Below the pieces are notes generated by a model, which saw nothing but the letters and a program-made list of their open reading frames with translations, made no database searches and had not been told where the DNA came from. DNA of 64,000 nt from Tillus elongatus (Eukaryota > Arthropoda > Insecta > Coleoptera > Cleridae), in contig OZ023265.1 in NCBI GenBank assembly GCA_964006375.1, positions 15,793,252-15,857,251 of the forward strand. Reading direction: 5' to 3'. This document shows positions 25,585 through 38,171 of the stretch, in pieces. Made by a program: the position numbers and the translations under genes. Position 1 is the stretch's first letter. Each line of letters begins with the position of its first letter.

Positions 25585-26666
25585 TTTTCTGGACGCAGCA
25601 AATGCGTTATGGTAGTGAATTTTCATTAAAATGTTTTTAATGGCAAATATGTGGGTTTTTTTCAGAAAACAGGTATTAAATTTGATTAACAGTATAACAT
25701 ATATAGTAAAAACAATGTGCCATGTTTCATCAAAATAACTTTATTGTTTGAAAACGTACAAAAATTTCCGAAAGTAAACTTAAAGTGTAACCGAAAAAAT
25801 CCGTTTCTTTGTCAACCTTATAGGTTAATAGCAAATTGAGCTTTTTAAATATAAAGCATTTAATCAAAATTCGCTACCATAACGCACTTGCTGCGTTCAG
25901 AATTTCTTTACTTACAAACATGCATTATATTTCGATGGAAAATGCAAAAACATAAGGCGTTTTCGACTAAAAAAAATATTTGTATCACCAACGACTTATG
26001 GGCCAGCCTGTGATTCTAGAAATATTTTTTAAGATGTAGCTCAAGACACCCTATAATTAATGTATACAATTTTTTTTCATATCTTGTAGAATAACGGATA
26101 TATTGAGCTTTATTGATTTTTTACGAAAATTCGACAAAAGCTATATACCATTAAAGGATAAACTCTATAGCTAAGACTACTGCCAAGCATCAGAGAAAGG
26201 GTCTATTTGAAATGAATTTTCTGGAAACATTTTAGTAAAATGAAGGACAATGATGGTTGAAACTAAGACTTCAGGGTTTGTAAAACATTCTTCTTGACAC
26301 ATTTTCTTTCCATAGCCCGTATTAGATTCAAGTTCTTTGCCTAAATGTTGCGAATTTTGACGTTTTAAATTGTCACTGACGTTTTGAGGAAAACCCCAAT
26401 TTATTTTTCTTTAAATGCCCATAACTTTTTTGTCTGGTAGGAGATTTACCTATAGCAATATAAAACGATGTACTAAATTTGGTTGCCCTTACTTTGTTAT
26501 TTCTGGAGGTATGAATTTTTTTTCTAAAGAAAACACACAATTTTCCGAGAAAACCTCGGCCGATTTTCCTGGATAACGAACTTATCCAAGCCGCTTACAA
26601 AAAGAAGGAATTCACCAAATTTTGTCAAAATCGGCCCATTATTTTTTGAGTTATCGGTGTGATACA

Positions 26667-26671
<5 letters not shown>
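25585..26671. repeat. Composite repeat: D, C, B
   Basis: Module D (about 25590-25908; ends GGACGCAGCAAATGCGTTA and AACGCACTTGCTGCGTTCA), C in reverse (to about 26115), then B (to GAGTTATCGGTGTGATAC). The C and B junction lacks module A here. Confidence 0.75.

Positions 26672-26748
<77 letters not shown>
26672..26748. repeat. (TA)n microsatellite
   Basis: About 77 bp of TA between B (left) and A (right). Confidence 0.97.
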
Positions 26749-26751
<3 letters not shown>

Positions 26752-27018
26752 ATATAAAAATCGAAACTGACCCCGGATATGTGTTCTAGGGGGCCTAATT
26801 AGAGCTCATTTCAAGAAATTTTTTCAAAATTCAATAGTGGGGATCTCCTCATTAGTGATTTTTTTAAAGAAAATTCACTAAAAGTTCCAGATTCAGAGCC
26901 AGTTCTTGATGAAGTATTTTAGCAACTGCGTCGTGCCTCTCTTTATACTCTGTTGCAGCAAACGCTTGACATCCTCCTTATTATTAGTATTATTAAATTT
27001 ACTAATGGGGAGTTCTGT

Positions 27019-27021
<3 letters not shown>
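26749..27021. repeat. Module A, short unassigned insert, A edge
   Basis: Full module A (CTGACCCCGGATATGTGTTC, GGGATCTCCTCATTAGTG, hairpin at about 26855-26882), then about 110 bp of unassigned sequence and a second A-type edge (TACTAATGGGGAGTTCTGTG) against the next TA array. Confidence 0.65.

Positions 27022-27109
<88 letters not shown>
27022..27109. repeat. (TA)n microsatellite
   Basis: About 88 bp of TA. The mariner fragment to its right is truncated exactly at its edge. Confidence 0.97.
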
Positions 27110-27110
<1 letters not shown>

Positions 27111-27648
27111 GTTTAGAGTCCATCGATTTTACCGATCTAATTCTCTCATCCAATGGGGATTACTGTCCGACCAATAGTGCATATTATGGAGATTTACTTA
27201 TCCACAATTTGAAAATGTTGCTTCATCTGTCCATAGTATTTGGGATAGAAATCGTGGTGTTTCTTCTAGGATGCTCAGCATCCAATGGCAATAATTCAGT
27301 CTGTGGTCACAATCAGCTTCATTTAGCGCCTGATGCAATACTATGTGATATGGGTGCATATTATGGTCTTTTAAAATATTGTATACAGATCCTACGGTCA
27401 CACCTAAGTTTCTAGAAATTTGTCGTACACTAATATGTGGATCTAATCCTACGAGCTCTGACTTGTCTCCCGGTGTGCCTTACAGATCCAGTTTCCCGCA
27501 TATGTCTTGCAATGCGACACCTCTCTTGAGTAATGTCTCTATGGGGGTACCTTAATACATATTCTCGTGATGCGATAACAGAATTCCGAAAACATTGTAA
27601 ATAAATTTCAAACATATCAGATGCTTCCTCGTTGGAATAAGACATCAT
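27110..27648 (-). pseudogene. Mariner-type transposase, N-terminal half
   Basis: From ATG at 27648 on the minus strand: MSYSNEEASDMFEIYLQC and RYPHRDITQERCRIARHMRE are a DUF4817-type helix-turn-helix. A frame break near 27430 is followed by VTVGSVYNILKDHNMHPYH and the first catalytic block (QILWTDEATFSNCG), a stop, then HYWSDSNPHWMREL. The protein is cut off at TLNV where the TA array begins, so the second and third acidic residues are missing. It is probably a relative of the DD41D group, but the missing half prevents proof. Confidence 0.82.
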
Positions 27649-28830
27649 GAAAACGTAAAATACTAACTATCGATAAAAAACACACAGAAACACTACAAAT
27701 AATTAATAAGATCAGTAATAAATTGAACATAAGATTTTGACGTCTATAAAACAAATTCTTTCAATTGTCTTACCTTCGCTGACAACACATGCACCACATT
27801 GATTGAAGTACAAAACTGCATATGAATTTTACATGCGTATTAACAAGTGTTTAAATGATTGTAGACAATGCTTGTATTTATTACTATATTATGATAGAGA
27901 CATGTATGGAATGAATTTTCAAAATAAATACTTAGCATTTTCTCTAAACGCCTAATGAAAAGTGTTTCGTTTTCATAACATTAATTAATTTTTTCATGAC
28001 TTCTCCATTACTTCTGTATTGTAATTTTAATAAAGTAATAAATTTATTTCATTTTAAAGTGATATAAATGCTATTGGTAAGTACGTTAATTTGTATAACG
28101 ATTGTAATGAAGTTTGAGTTCATTCCGTGTCCGTGTCTACTTGGCAGACATGGTATTCTAATTTAAAGTAGATACCTTCAGGGATATAATCAAATAATAT
28201 TTATCGTATTTTGCTTTAGTGCGTAGGGTGTACAGATGTTAGTTAAATTTTAGGTGTTTTACATTCATATAGTTTCGTCTTCATAATACAATCACTTAAT
28301 TTACGAATATAACCTTAAATTCGATTATTGCCTCTTGATCTTAGTTTTATGATAAGGTAATAAATATATTTCATATTAAAGTGATTAATTGTTATTGGTA
28401 ACTATGTTAATTTGTATAACGATGCCTGAAAACAAATATTCTATAGAGATTTTGCTATATTCATATTTAATTTTGAGAAATGGCATAATAAGCACCAAAA
28501 TACATAAAATTCTAGTTTTCTCTGAAACGGAAAAACATATTCGTTTTGGGTTTTCACTGAGTTCTTTCTAACTTCATCTACTTTTCGATGGTTATATTAT
28601 AATACTATGCTGCCATGTGAAATTTTTCATAAAATTTAATAAAACTAGACTCGTCTACTCTAACGCCCTCTATATTTTGTGCATGTGTGACTGTGAATTT
28701 AAAATACTAATACGTGGAATTTCTTATGAGATCTCTTTCCAAAAAGCCAAAAATCTTGAAATTATCTCTACTGGTTATCAAGTTATAGGCATTTGTTTAT
28801 AAAAAAAAAAATCCTCGCCCCTTACCTCCG
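27649..28830. repeat. Unassigned stretch with a diverged 320-bp duplication
   Basis: The phrase GTTAATTTGTATAACGAT with its upstream TAATAAA(T)...AAAGTGAT context occurs at about 28060-28107 and again at about 28380-28425, and flanking sequence is also similar, giving a diverged direct duplication with about 320-bp spacing. No protein is recognised. Confidence 0.45.
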
Positions 28831-29111
28831 CCACTGGTCTGTAAGGAAAAATTTTTTTAACAGAAGTTGTAGGTAAGTGAACGTTCATTACAAATTACTA
28901 AAAACCAGTTTATGTTATGCGTCAAGATTTTCGAGAAATTAATGATTTTAGGTATGCCATGGCATTTTCGCCACCTAGCGGCAGATTTAGGAAGCTGAAA
29001 ATAATTTCCAACATTTTCTCATGGCCACTTTACTTATGCTAATTTTTTTCCGAAAGCTGCAGCTGTGACGGTTTTCGAGATATAGCCGGTCCGTGCCCTT
29101 ATTTGAACACC

Positions 29112-29114
<3 letters not shown>
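28831..29114. mobile_element. Terminal fragment of an unidentified TA-inserting element
   Basis: The right edge reads, on the minus strand, ACAGGGTGTTCAAATAAGGG and abuts a TA array, as Tc1/mariner-type termini do elsewhere in the window. No partner terminus or protein was found, and the left boundary is arbitrary. Confidence 0.4.

Positions 29115-29182
<68 letters not shown>
29115..29182. repeat. (TA)n microsatellite
   Basis: About 68 bp of TA between the terminus at 29114 and module B. Confidence 0.97.
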
Positions 29183-29186
<4 letters not shown>

Positions 29187-29948
29187 CGTATCGATAACTC
29201 AAAAAATAATGGACCGATTTTAATTAATTTGGTACGTACCTTCCTTTTCTAGCCAGGAAAATCGGACCAGTTTTTCAGGGAAAATTTTCGTATCTCCGAA
29301 AATAACAAAGCTATGACAGCCAAATTTGGTTTATATATTTCTACTATCTAACTTACCCTACATGCCAAAATTCAGATCGCTAAGTTAAAAGAAAAAAAAG
29401 TTATTGGCATTTTAAGAAAAAGGTTTGGGTGCCACTGGTGATCAGAGGAAAGCACAAGAACAAAATATTTGGTGTGATTAACAAGACCAATTGACTATTA
29501 CATCCAACGGTTAAGTTTTCTTGACGAAAAAACGTCAAGAAATAGCAGAAAACGTATTTTGAAAATTTGATAATTTTTCCTCTTCAAACGTCAAATTCGC
29601 AATTTGAAACGTCAAAATTTGCAATTTTCAGACAACTAGTTTGGAACAAATACGGATTTTTTACACAATATGTGGCAAGAAGTCTGTTTTACAAAGCCTT
29701 AAGATTCAGCATCAACCATCATTGTCCATTTTACTAAAATATTTTCAGAAAATCGATTTCAAATAGACCCTCTTTCTGATGCTTCGGCAGTAGTTTCAGC
29801 TATAGAGTTTATGGTTTAATAGTCTATATTTTAGCAAATTTTCGCAGAAAAAAATCGCTATTGAGAAGACAGCGACTGAATTTTAAAAAGATTGTTTCAA
29901 ATCAGCGCGAACTAGATCCCCAAAAACCCATATACGGGGTCAGTTTGA
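29183..29948. repeat. Composite repeat: B and A, interrupted by piggyBac
   Basis: B (CGATAACTCAAAAAATAATG ... AGACCCTCTTTCTGATGC) and A (ending CATATACGGGGTCAGTT). The repeat resumes after the piggyBac element at 32541 with GTTTTTATCTG, which is the normal continuation into module C. Confidence 0.75.
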
Positions 29949-30160
29949 CCCATTTATGGCCAAGGTATCAAAAAACGTTCAAAATTGAATGTCACTCATT
30001 TTCTCCAGCAACAATAAAGTTTCTAAACATAAAACCAACAAACAAAAAAATATTTTTTATTTAATTAGTGAATTACAGGCTGATGCGTAAACGCATCAAT
30101 GGCCAAATATATGCAATACAAGTGCTAACTGATACTATATAAAAATATAATGTACAAACA

Positions 30161-31993
30161 TTATTTCTTATGAAATTCTTCGAAGCAGTTAGCGTGAATA
30201 TGTACATTACACTTTTTGCACATATATATTGTTGCACTATGACATAATCGACATCGTCGTCTAGCTTTCGTTGCTTCCTGAACCACCACATGGTCAAATT
30301 TATCTGTCCGTATTTCAGTTGGTATACTATTAGATATGGATACCCGACTTGAAGATTGTTCGCCTCCTTGATTCTGGATTTTCAAGAGACGGTATGCAAT
30401 ATATGACTTGAAGTCAAGTTGTGACATCTTTTTTTCATTAACCAGATTGAAAAGTTTCCAAGCATTTACAATAGTACTATCAACAGCATTTGAGAATAAA
30501 GGCCACCACCATTTCTTTCCCAAGATCCTGGTACGATAGTTTGCTATTGCATTATCGTGTAAATCTACCCCTCCCATGAATTTATTGTAATGGGAAATCA
30601 CTGCAGGCTGATTTATATTTTCAATTTTTTTCTCTTTTCGATTATATCGCTTCGCTATATTCATAGGTTGAACATTGTAACAGTTGCTTATCACCGTCAC
30701 CACTGAATTGTCATTCCATCGAACAAGTGATATACCAGCCTCTTCATCATAAGCGCAGCTATGTGACCCACGCTGCTTCTTCGAAATTATTTTGTTTGTC
30801 TCCAGTGGACAAACTCCTGTTCGATTGTCGCGTATCGTACCAGTGGCAGAGTATCCTTTATCAGTTAGAACTGAAAATAGTTTATAGGAGGAGAAAAAAT
30901 TGTCGAAGAAAACCTTGTGTGCGGCATTTTCTTTGATGACTGATAATAAATTGACCACAACTTGGCCTCCTAAACCAAGTGGAGTTTTTTCTGTGGATGC
31001 ACCAGCATACGGAATAAATTGGTAGAGGTAGCCATCAGATGAACAGAGACACCATAATTTAAATCCGAACCTGACAGGCTTGCCTTTCATATACATTTTA
31101 CATGAATGTCGTCCGAAATAGGGCACCATTTGTTCATCTATTGACAAACAAGTCGAAAACACACCGAACTTCATGAACTTTTTATTCAGGAGGTCGAAAA
31201 ACGGCCGAAGTTTGGCAAATCTATCATGTATGTCCAAATTGTTATTATCAGATAGGTGAATGTTTTTCTTCATATTTCTAAACTTGTTTCGACTCATGCA
31301 ATCTTTTACAATTTTCAAGCCTTTGTCCTCTTCTGTAGACCAATATAAGTCAGCTTGAGGGAGAGTGTGGTACCCAGATAAAATCATGATACCCAGGAAA
31401 TTCAGCAAATAATCTTTGTCGATTATAAAGTCATGTCTGTTATTGTCACGTGCATATTTCTGACTATACTGAATTATGTTTTCAAGCATTTCATCATCAA
31501 AGTACATAAAAAATAAATCTAAAGGTGTTTTGCCGTCTAACTCATTCTTCAGCCTAGCAATATTTTCTTTTTCTTTGACATCGTGATTGCTGTTTGAATT
31601 ATGCAAGTGTTCTCCTGTTTTCCAGATAGGTTTTCGATCTACACCTTTATATTGTAACAACTTCTTACGTTTAGCTGCCAAACATTCATCATCCGAGTCA
31701 TAAAGCAAATCGTCATCGGCTGTATGAATTTCGAATGTCCCTGCAATATCATTGAATTCGTTTACTTTCTCACAGTCTTCTTCGAAAATCTCTTCGTCAG
31801 TTAGTTCGTCTACATCTGGCGGTATATACACTACATCTACATTATTATCTGTATAAAAAACAAACATAAGAATTACTTCACGAGCACACAATAATTATAA
31901 ATATAATTTTATTTTACCTCGATCATCTGCTAATTCTTGCACGATCTCCTCTAAAGCAAGTTCTAATTCTCTTTGGGTAAGAAATTGCGGCAT
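30161..31993 (-). CDS. piggyBac transposase, two exons
   Basis: Exon 1 is 31993-31918 (25 codons plus one base, MPQFLTQREL...), then a 69-bp phase-1 intron 31917-31849 with GTAAAA donor and TTTTATACAG acceptor, then exon 2 31848-30161. The spliced protein is 587 residues, close to the usual 590. The acidic N-terminus (VVYIPPDVDELTDEE) is typical. The three catalytic aspartates are seen in SIDEQMVPYF (about D263), VFFDNFFSSY (about D341) and FMGGVDLHDN (about D454). The C-terminal cysteine-rich finger is CRLC...CKKC...H..C (about 558-580). The family cuts and pastes precisely at TTAA. No stop or frameshift is present, so activity is plausible. The alternative start at 31891 lies in the intron and is less likely because exon 1 supplies the normal family N-terminus. 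Confidence 0.93.
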
Positions 31994-32162
31994 TTTCTCA
32001 CACGACAAAAAATATCACTTCACAATTCACAACACTAACCTAACGTAGCACAGTCAGGAAACAAACTAATGCTATTATATCCGTAATCTGGAATCAGAAT
32101 ACATCACAGTGCTCTAACACGTCTCGACATGCAGAAGTGCAGAAGTTGACGGTTTCGGCCAT

Positions 32163-32521
32163 TGATGCGCATACGCATCACACATGTTTAGCTGCTGGTT
32201 TTTTCTTTCCATTCGAAAATTTTCTGAAGGACTCTCATTTAATTGTTTCTCCTTTAGGTTTCCAATAGAACTTTCAAGAATTTTTAGCTCATTCTTCTCT
32301 TTACCATTTGTAAGAACAAATACAAGTATATGCCGACAAGAATCCTAATTTCTTCCTATTTCAATAATTTCTCCAATATAGATATTCTATGATATACGTG
32401 TCTTTTATTTTTCATTAGATAATAGCATCTTTATATAACATCGCACATTAGCTGTATTCGATTTTGCTTAAGGTGGTTGCACAGAAAAAAAATATTATAT
32501 GACTGATGCGTAAACGCATCA
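32163..32521. promoter_or_regulatory. Palindromic subterminal sites of piggyBac
   Basis: TGATGCGCATACGCATCA at 32163-32180 and TGATGCGTAAACGCATCA at 32504-32521 lie on the 5' side of the transposase, and a third copy is at 30081-30098. Each is bordered by GGCC. Their repetition at both ends suggests transposase binding sites. That role is an inference. Confidence 0.5.
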
Positions 32522-32540
32522 GGGGCCGGAAATGGGTTAA

Positions 32541-33560
32541 GTTTTTATCTGTTTACACATATACAGGATAACGCAGTTCTATGGCAAAGCTCAATATATC
32601 CGTTATTATACATGATATGACAAAAAAGTATATACGTTAGTTATAGGGTATCTCGAGCTGCATCTTATAAACTTATTTTGACAATCACAGGGTGGCCCAT
32701 AAGTCGTTCGTGATAAACATTTTCTTTTTTTAACAGAACACCCCCTTATTTTATTGCATTTTTGTGTTTTATAGCAAATTATAATGCATGTTTGTAAGAA
32801 AAAAAATGATATCGTTCATCGTTTTTGAGTTATTTCAATTGTTTTGCAACTTTCCACGTTTTTGGCACATATTTCAAACACATATCACAAATTGTGAAAC
32901 GGCGTTTTTATCAATATATAGCGGAGCCCCATGGAAATGACGCATTCGGAGAGCTTTTTTTTTTGTATTACTCGTCGAAAAAATCTAGCTGCCGTATACA
33001 GGCACTCTCAAATAGTGGCTGAATTTGAAAAGTTTTCGTAGAAATGTTTTTAGTGTTTCTGTGGAACTTATTTTTGAAAGATTTTTGTTATATGTCGGTA
33101 ATTAAGAATACATGTTTAGTAAGTTATTTAAAAAAAAAAGTTGTCGAATTTGGGTGAAAAATATAATTTAGTGTAACATTACTGAGTGCAATTTCTGTAA
33201 AAAAAAATGGTGATTTTCCGTAAAAGAAATTTATGCAAATTTTCATATATTTTTTTTCAATTTTGGTCCTAAAGCTCTTTGTAAATAATTATATCCTGGC
33301 AGGTGTGTAAACAGCTTGAAGAGCTTCGTTATCCAGGAAAATCGGACCAGTTTTTTTCTGGAATTTTTAAAGTTTATTTTCGGAAAATGTTTATACTTTC
33401 TGAAACAACGGGACTATTTTAATGAAATACGGTATAATGTTACTAATATGTAGGTTATACTGCCAACCAAATGTCTTTCTTTTAAAAACAAGATATATTT
33501 GCCATTAAAAGCATTTTTATGAAAATTCGCTACCATAACGCACTTGCTGCGTCCCGAACC
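32541..33560. repeat. Composite repeat continuing: C, unassigned part, B/D mix
   Basis: Module C (AGGATAACGCAGTTCTATGG to CCCATAAGTCGTTCGTGAT) continues from the A module left of piggyBac. Positions 32810-33270 are unassigned. B/D-type sequence (GGAAAATCGGACCAG, then a D right end AACGCACTTGCTGCGTCC at 33538) closes the block. Confidence 0.6.
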
Positions 33561-34390
33561 TTTTTACTTGTTGTTTGTCTAGGGCTATGTCGGAAATCTG
33601 ATTACCTGAACATGTCCTATTGTACTGGTTGTGGAATAAATATTAAAATTGAAATTGAAACGACGAATAAACTAAGCCACAGACAAAGACCTGTTTTTGG
33701 CACAACACGAAGAAACACTGGTATTTTGTGGTACACTGTCTCTTTTATTGTGTACACATGTGGATAAAGAGAGAATATACGGTTTTGGATATTCAGATAT
33801 TAGTTCAAGAAAGGAAACGTAACGAAAATTAAAACATTTCGTTACTATACGCCAATGAAGTTCATCTTTATTGCTATAAAGGAAACGGAAGCTAACTGCT
33901 CTGGTCATTACCCTCGAATGGATGTTTCAGCATGAAAATGTGTCCCGCAAGAATACAAAAGCTAGTTACTGTATGGAAACGATTCTGAGATATGAACTTC
34001 GGACATTGTCATTAAACATATAATAACCATTGAATTGCTTTTTATTACTCCTGTTAAAGGGGCATACAATCATTTACATTTAATGAGCCCAGTAACTGGG
34101 ATATTGTATTGCAAAGCGGCGAACGAAAGACGGGGGACTAAATTGCTACTTACCACCTTTGTTTTGAGTTTTGTTAAGCAATGAAATGCATGTTAAAAGT
34201 TCACACTAAGTAAAAGCGTTATGGTGGCGTTGAAACTTTTCGAATTCATACAACTCAAATCACGCGATTCCATAAAGCATGTGATCATGAATAGTCTAAA
34301 CGCATCGAATGCATTATACTGGTGATTTTTATACTGGTGATTTTTTGTAAGAACGGGTTTCCATCGAGAAATTGTCACTTTTTTGTAGAA
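33561..34390. other. Unassigned stretch
   Basis: No known module or protein is seen. Short open frames on both strands carry no motif. It may be host sequence left of the PLE. Confidence 0.25.
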
Positions 34391-34563
34391 AAAACTTTTC
34401 TACAAAAACAAAATTTTAAAAATTTGCTACGTAACCCAGAGGATAAAGATAAAACCACAGAAATGTGGGGAATCTATGAAGTAGGTTGTAAATATTGTGA
34501 ACTTAAATGTGTTGAGCAAACTAAAAGAATGATTGGAACTAGATTTAAAGAACATATATGCAC

Positions 34564-35931
34564 AGTTTCTCGACCTGTCTAGGCCATTTGACTGTGTCTC
34601 TCATGATATTTGAATAAACAAACTTCAGTTCTACGGCTTCGATACCGACAGTATCACTTTTTTAAAATCATACCTGGAAGACCGATCTCAGTTTGTGTCA
34701 CCTAATGGTGAAAAATCAGCAACATTAGATCTAAAATACCGGTGTGCCACAGGGATCGGACCTTGGGCCTATTTTGTTCTTGATATACATGAAGGACCTA
34801 CCAAAATCGACTGACTTAGGTAATTTTGTTCTATTTGCTGATGATAGAACTTTTGTTTTCTCAGATCCAAACATCAATACAGTACACTCTACCATTAGCA
34901 GAATAAAATATGTCTGTCAGGATTGGTTCTCGGCAAATCAGCTTAGCTTGAACAGCCTAAAATCGGAGTCTTTGTTGTTTTCGTTAAGGCACAATATCGT
35001 CAATGGCGCTAACACCGAACCTGTGAAGTTCCTTGGGACCCACATTGCATATATGCATGTCAGAGGGCATCCCGTGGCATGTTTTTCCTGCGGAGTCTTT
35101 CGGCCCATGTCTCTACTCCCACATTAAAAAGTGCATACTATGGATGTGTGCATAGTATCGTAACTTATACCATTTTGGTATGGGGGCACTCACCACACTC
35201 TAAATTTGTTTTCGCAACCCAACGTAACGCAATCCGAATCCTGGGCGGTTTGGAGTATAGAGATGATTCTTATGGCCACTTTAGAAGCTTTCAGATACTT
35301 ACAATACCTTGTGTCTATATTTTGCAGTGTCTTTTATATGTTAAGTGCCACGAATCAGACTTCACTAGGCACAGTACCATTCACAGTCATCTTACGCACG
35401 GTAAAGATAACTTCGCAGTCGATTTCACGCGCTTAAAAAGAAGAAGAAATGGAACCAACCACTATAGAATGAAATTTTATAACAAACTCCCTGATAATAT
35501 AAGAAATTTACATTACAACAAATTCAAGTCTGCCATTAAGAACATTTTGATAAGCAATGCTTTTTATTCATTTCATGAATATTATGCTTATCGTATAAAA
35601 TAAATGCTCCCACGCAATGCTACTTTTATAAATTTTTTATAACGTCAATTTGCATCTATATTGTTGTATCGCGGGACTTTTGTTGACTTGTTCTGTTTGT
35701 GCTGTTTTTTTTTTGTCTTGTTTTTTGTTTGGATGTTAATCCACATTTTTACGTTTCTGTATATTCATGCAGGTTTTAATTGTGTGTTTTGACCTATGCT
35801 GCTGATTTGTATGTATATTTGTGAATAAGATGTATGTTATCACTTTTGTGATTTCGTTTGTACGCATAAGTACATGACCTGTGTAATGCACCACTGTGGA
35901 AAGACACCAATAAACAATTATTATTATTATA
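34564..35931 (+). mobile_element. CR1/Jockey-like LINE, 5'-truncated, inserted in the PLE
   Basis: The element starts inside the reverse transcriptase at FLDLSRPFDCVSHDI, continues with LPQ-type PQGSDLGPILFLIYM, the active-site FADD (LFADDRTFVF), and the C-terminal part with VWGHSPHSKFVFATQRNAIR and KFYNKLPDNIRNL, to a stop at 35601. A 3' UTR with CACCAATAAACAA ends in (ATT)4 at about 35930. Frame breaks occur at about 34600-34745 and 35080. A short GCAC target duplication (34560-34563 and 35932-35935) is visible. It is inactive. Confidence 0.82.
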
Positions 35932-36036
35932 GCACCACTGAAATATAGTGTTATTGATAAATCATGTATTGCTCAGCATATTTGGGATAATAGTCATCAT
36001 GTAGATAAAAAGAATCTCAGCTAGATGCTTACGAAA

Positions 36037-36037
<1 letters not shown>

Positions 36038-36104
<67 letters not shown>
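36038..36104. repeat. (TA)n microsatellite, left of DD41D transposon
   Basis: About 67 bp of TA. Together with 38176-38249 it is one array split by the transposon. Confidence 0.97.
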
Positions 36105-36108
<4 letters not shown>

Positions 36109-38171
36109 GGTCGCTGATAAGTCTGGAAACGGTCGATTATCCGGGAAAATATACAAGGTGTCGAAAAAAGTTTTATACAAAAGTTTTTGGGTTCTTCAAT
36201 GTCTACTAGGCGGTGATAATTTCATTTATACAGGGTTGGTCATACAGGCGTGGCACACCAATATTAATTTTTTTTAATGGAACACCCTATATATTATTCG
36301 ATATTTCAATCCTTCTCTTAATTTTGAGCAACATTTATCAGAAGCATGATGTACATAAACTCAATCGTTTCCGGGTAAAAAAATAAATAAAAATAAACGC
36401 TATTGTTTTTAAAATCTATTGGATGAAGAACAAAAATAAATGAAAAGTAGAATATCTCTTGAAAACAATCTGTGAGTGTGAAAAGAACCGGTTGCGATGT
36501 TTTTAACATTGTTTGAAATCCTATTTTATAAGATGTTCAAAGTGTTCTCCATTGACCTCCTGACAATAATGAATTCGCTTAACAAAACATTGCACTGCAT
36601 TTACAAGAGCGTTTTGAGGAATGTTATTAATTTCATGCACAATCCTTGCTTGCAACTCTTCAATATTCTGCGGTCTATTTTGGTAAATTAAATTTTTTAC
36701 ATGACCCCACAAAAAAAAGTCAAGCGGCGTCATGTCGGGAGACCTAGCTGGCCATTCAATAGTTCCCCTGCGCCCTATCCATCTGCCAGGAAAGGTTTGA
36801 TTCAGATATTCCCGTACCTCAATTCCAAAATGAGGGGGTGCCCCATCCTGCTGAAACCATATTTCTTCCGCTGGTAGATTTGGGTCGTTATTGTTCAGAA
36901 ATAATCGACTAACGTCTGGAACAATTGATTCTTGCAAAAGTGTCAAATATCGAGCAGAGTTCAAATTACCGTGTATAAAATAAGGTCCTATGATATGTCC
37001 ACCAATAATAGCACACCAAACATTTACTTTTTGCGGTCTTTGGGTGTGAATTTGTTCCATCCAATGTGGGTTTTCGTCTGACCAGTACCTACAGTTGTGT
37101 CGGTTGACTTGTCCATTCAAACAAAATGTAGATTCGTCGGAAAACAAAATGTGGTTGGCAAAGTTAAAATTTTGGCGTAACTTCTCCATAATAAGTTCAC
37201 AGAACTCGATTCTGCGATCAAAATCGTCTTCACTCAGTTCTTGCAATAAGTGAATTTTATATGGACGGAACTTTTCCCGCTTCGTAATCTTTTGAATTGA
37301 ATATCGACTCATATTGTGATTTAAAGCCAACTGCTGTGCCGAAGTTTTCGGATTTTCCACCACATCCAATATTACATTCAAAGAATTTTCTTCATTTGTA
37401 ACGGTTACTGGCCTTCCAGTTCTAGGTTTATCCTTGATACCGCCAGTTTCGTGAAAACGATGCAAAGTTTTCGAAACTGTGGATTTGGAGATCGATTCCC
37501 GCTCAGGATGCAACTCATTGAACATAATGACCACTTGAGCAAAACTTCGTGTTCTATCACCGTACCCTATCATCATTAAAATTTCGATACGTTCGGTTTC
37601 ACTTAAACTTGCCATTTTGCACAAAAACTGTTGACACTAAATTACTAATGTTTCAAAACTGTTGACACTGAATGAATGTTTGACATTCGTTGTCCTGGAA
37701 ACATTTTAAAACAAAAGAATAATACTGCGTTTCTTATGGGCATCTTATCTTATCTTGGGATTCCAAACAATGTTAAAAACATCGCAACCGGTTCTTTTCA
37801 CACTCACAGATTGTTTTCAAGAGATATTCTACTTTTCATTTATTTTTGTTCTTCATCCAATAGATTTTAAAAACAGTAGCGTTTATTTTTATTTATTTTT
37901 TTACCCGGAAACGATTGAGTTTATGTACATCATGCTTCTGATAAATGTTGCTCAAAATTAAGAGAATGATTGAAATATCGAATAATATATAGGGTGTTCC
38001 ATTAAAAAAAAATTAATATTGGTGTGCCACGCCTGTATGACCAACCCTGTATAAATAAAATTATCACCGCCTAGTAGACATTGAAGAACCCAAAAACTTT
38101 TGTATAAAACTTTTTTCGACACCTTGTATATTTTCCCGGATAATCGACCGTTTCCAGACTTATCAGCGACC

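Larger units (their letters stand above)
29949..32536 (-). mobile_element. piggyBac-family DNA transposon
   Basis: A 2588-bp element with terminal inverted repeats CCCATTTATGGCC (left) and CCCATTTCCGGCC (right, minus strand). The right target site is TTAA (32537-32540) and the left flank is TTGA (29945-29948), one change from the TTAA duplication that piggyBac makes. The 18-bp palindrome TGATGCGTAAACGCATCA lies at 30081-30098 and 32504-32521, with a variant at 32163-32180. The interior encodes one apparently complete transposase. The insertion interrupts a composite repeat between modules A and C. Confidence 0.93.

Noticed and set aside
36497..37961. Short plus-strand frames within the DD41D inverted repeats
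   Set aside because: They mirror each other in the two repeats and overlap the transposase on the other strand. They are by-products of the repeat.
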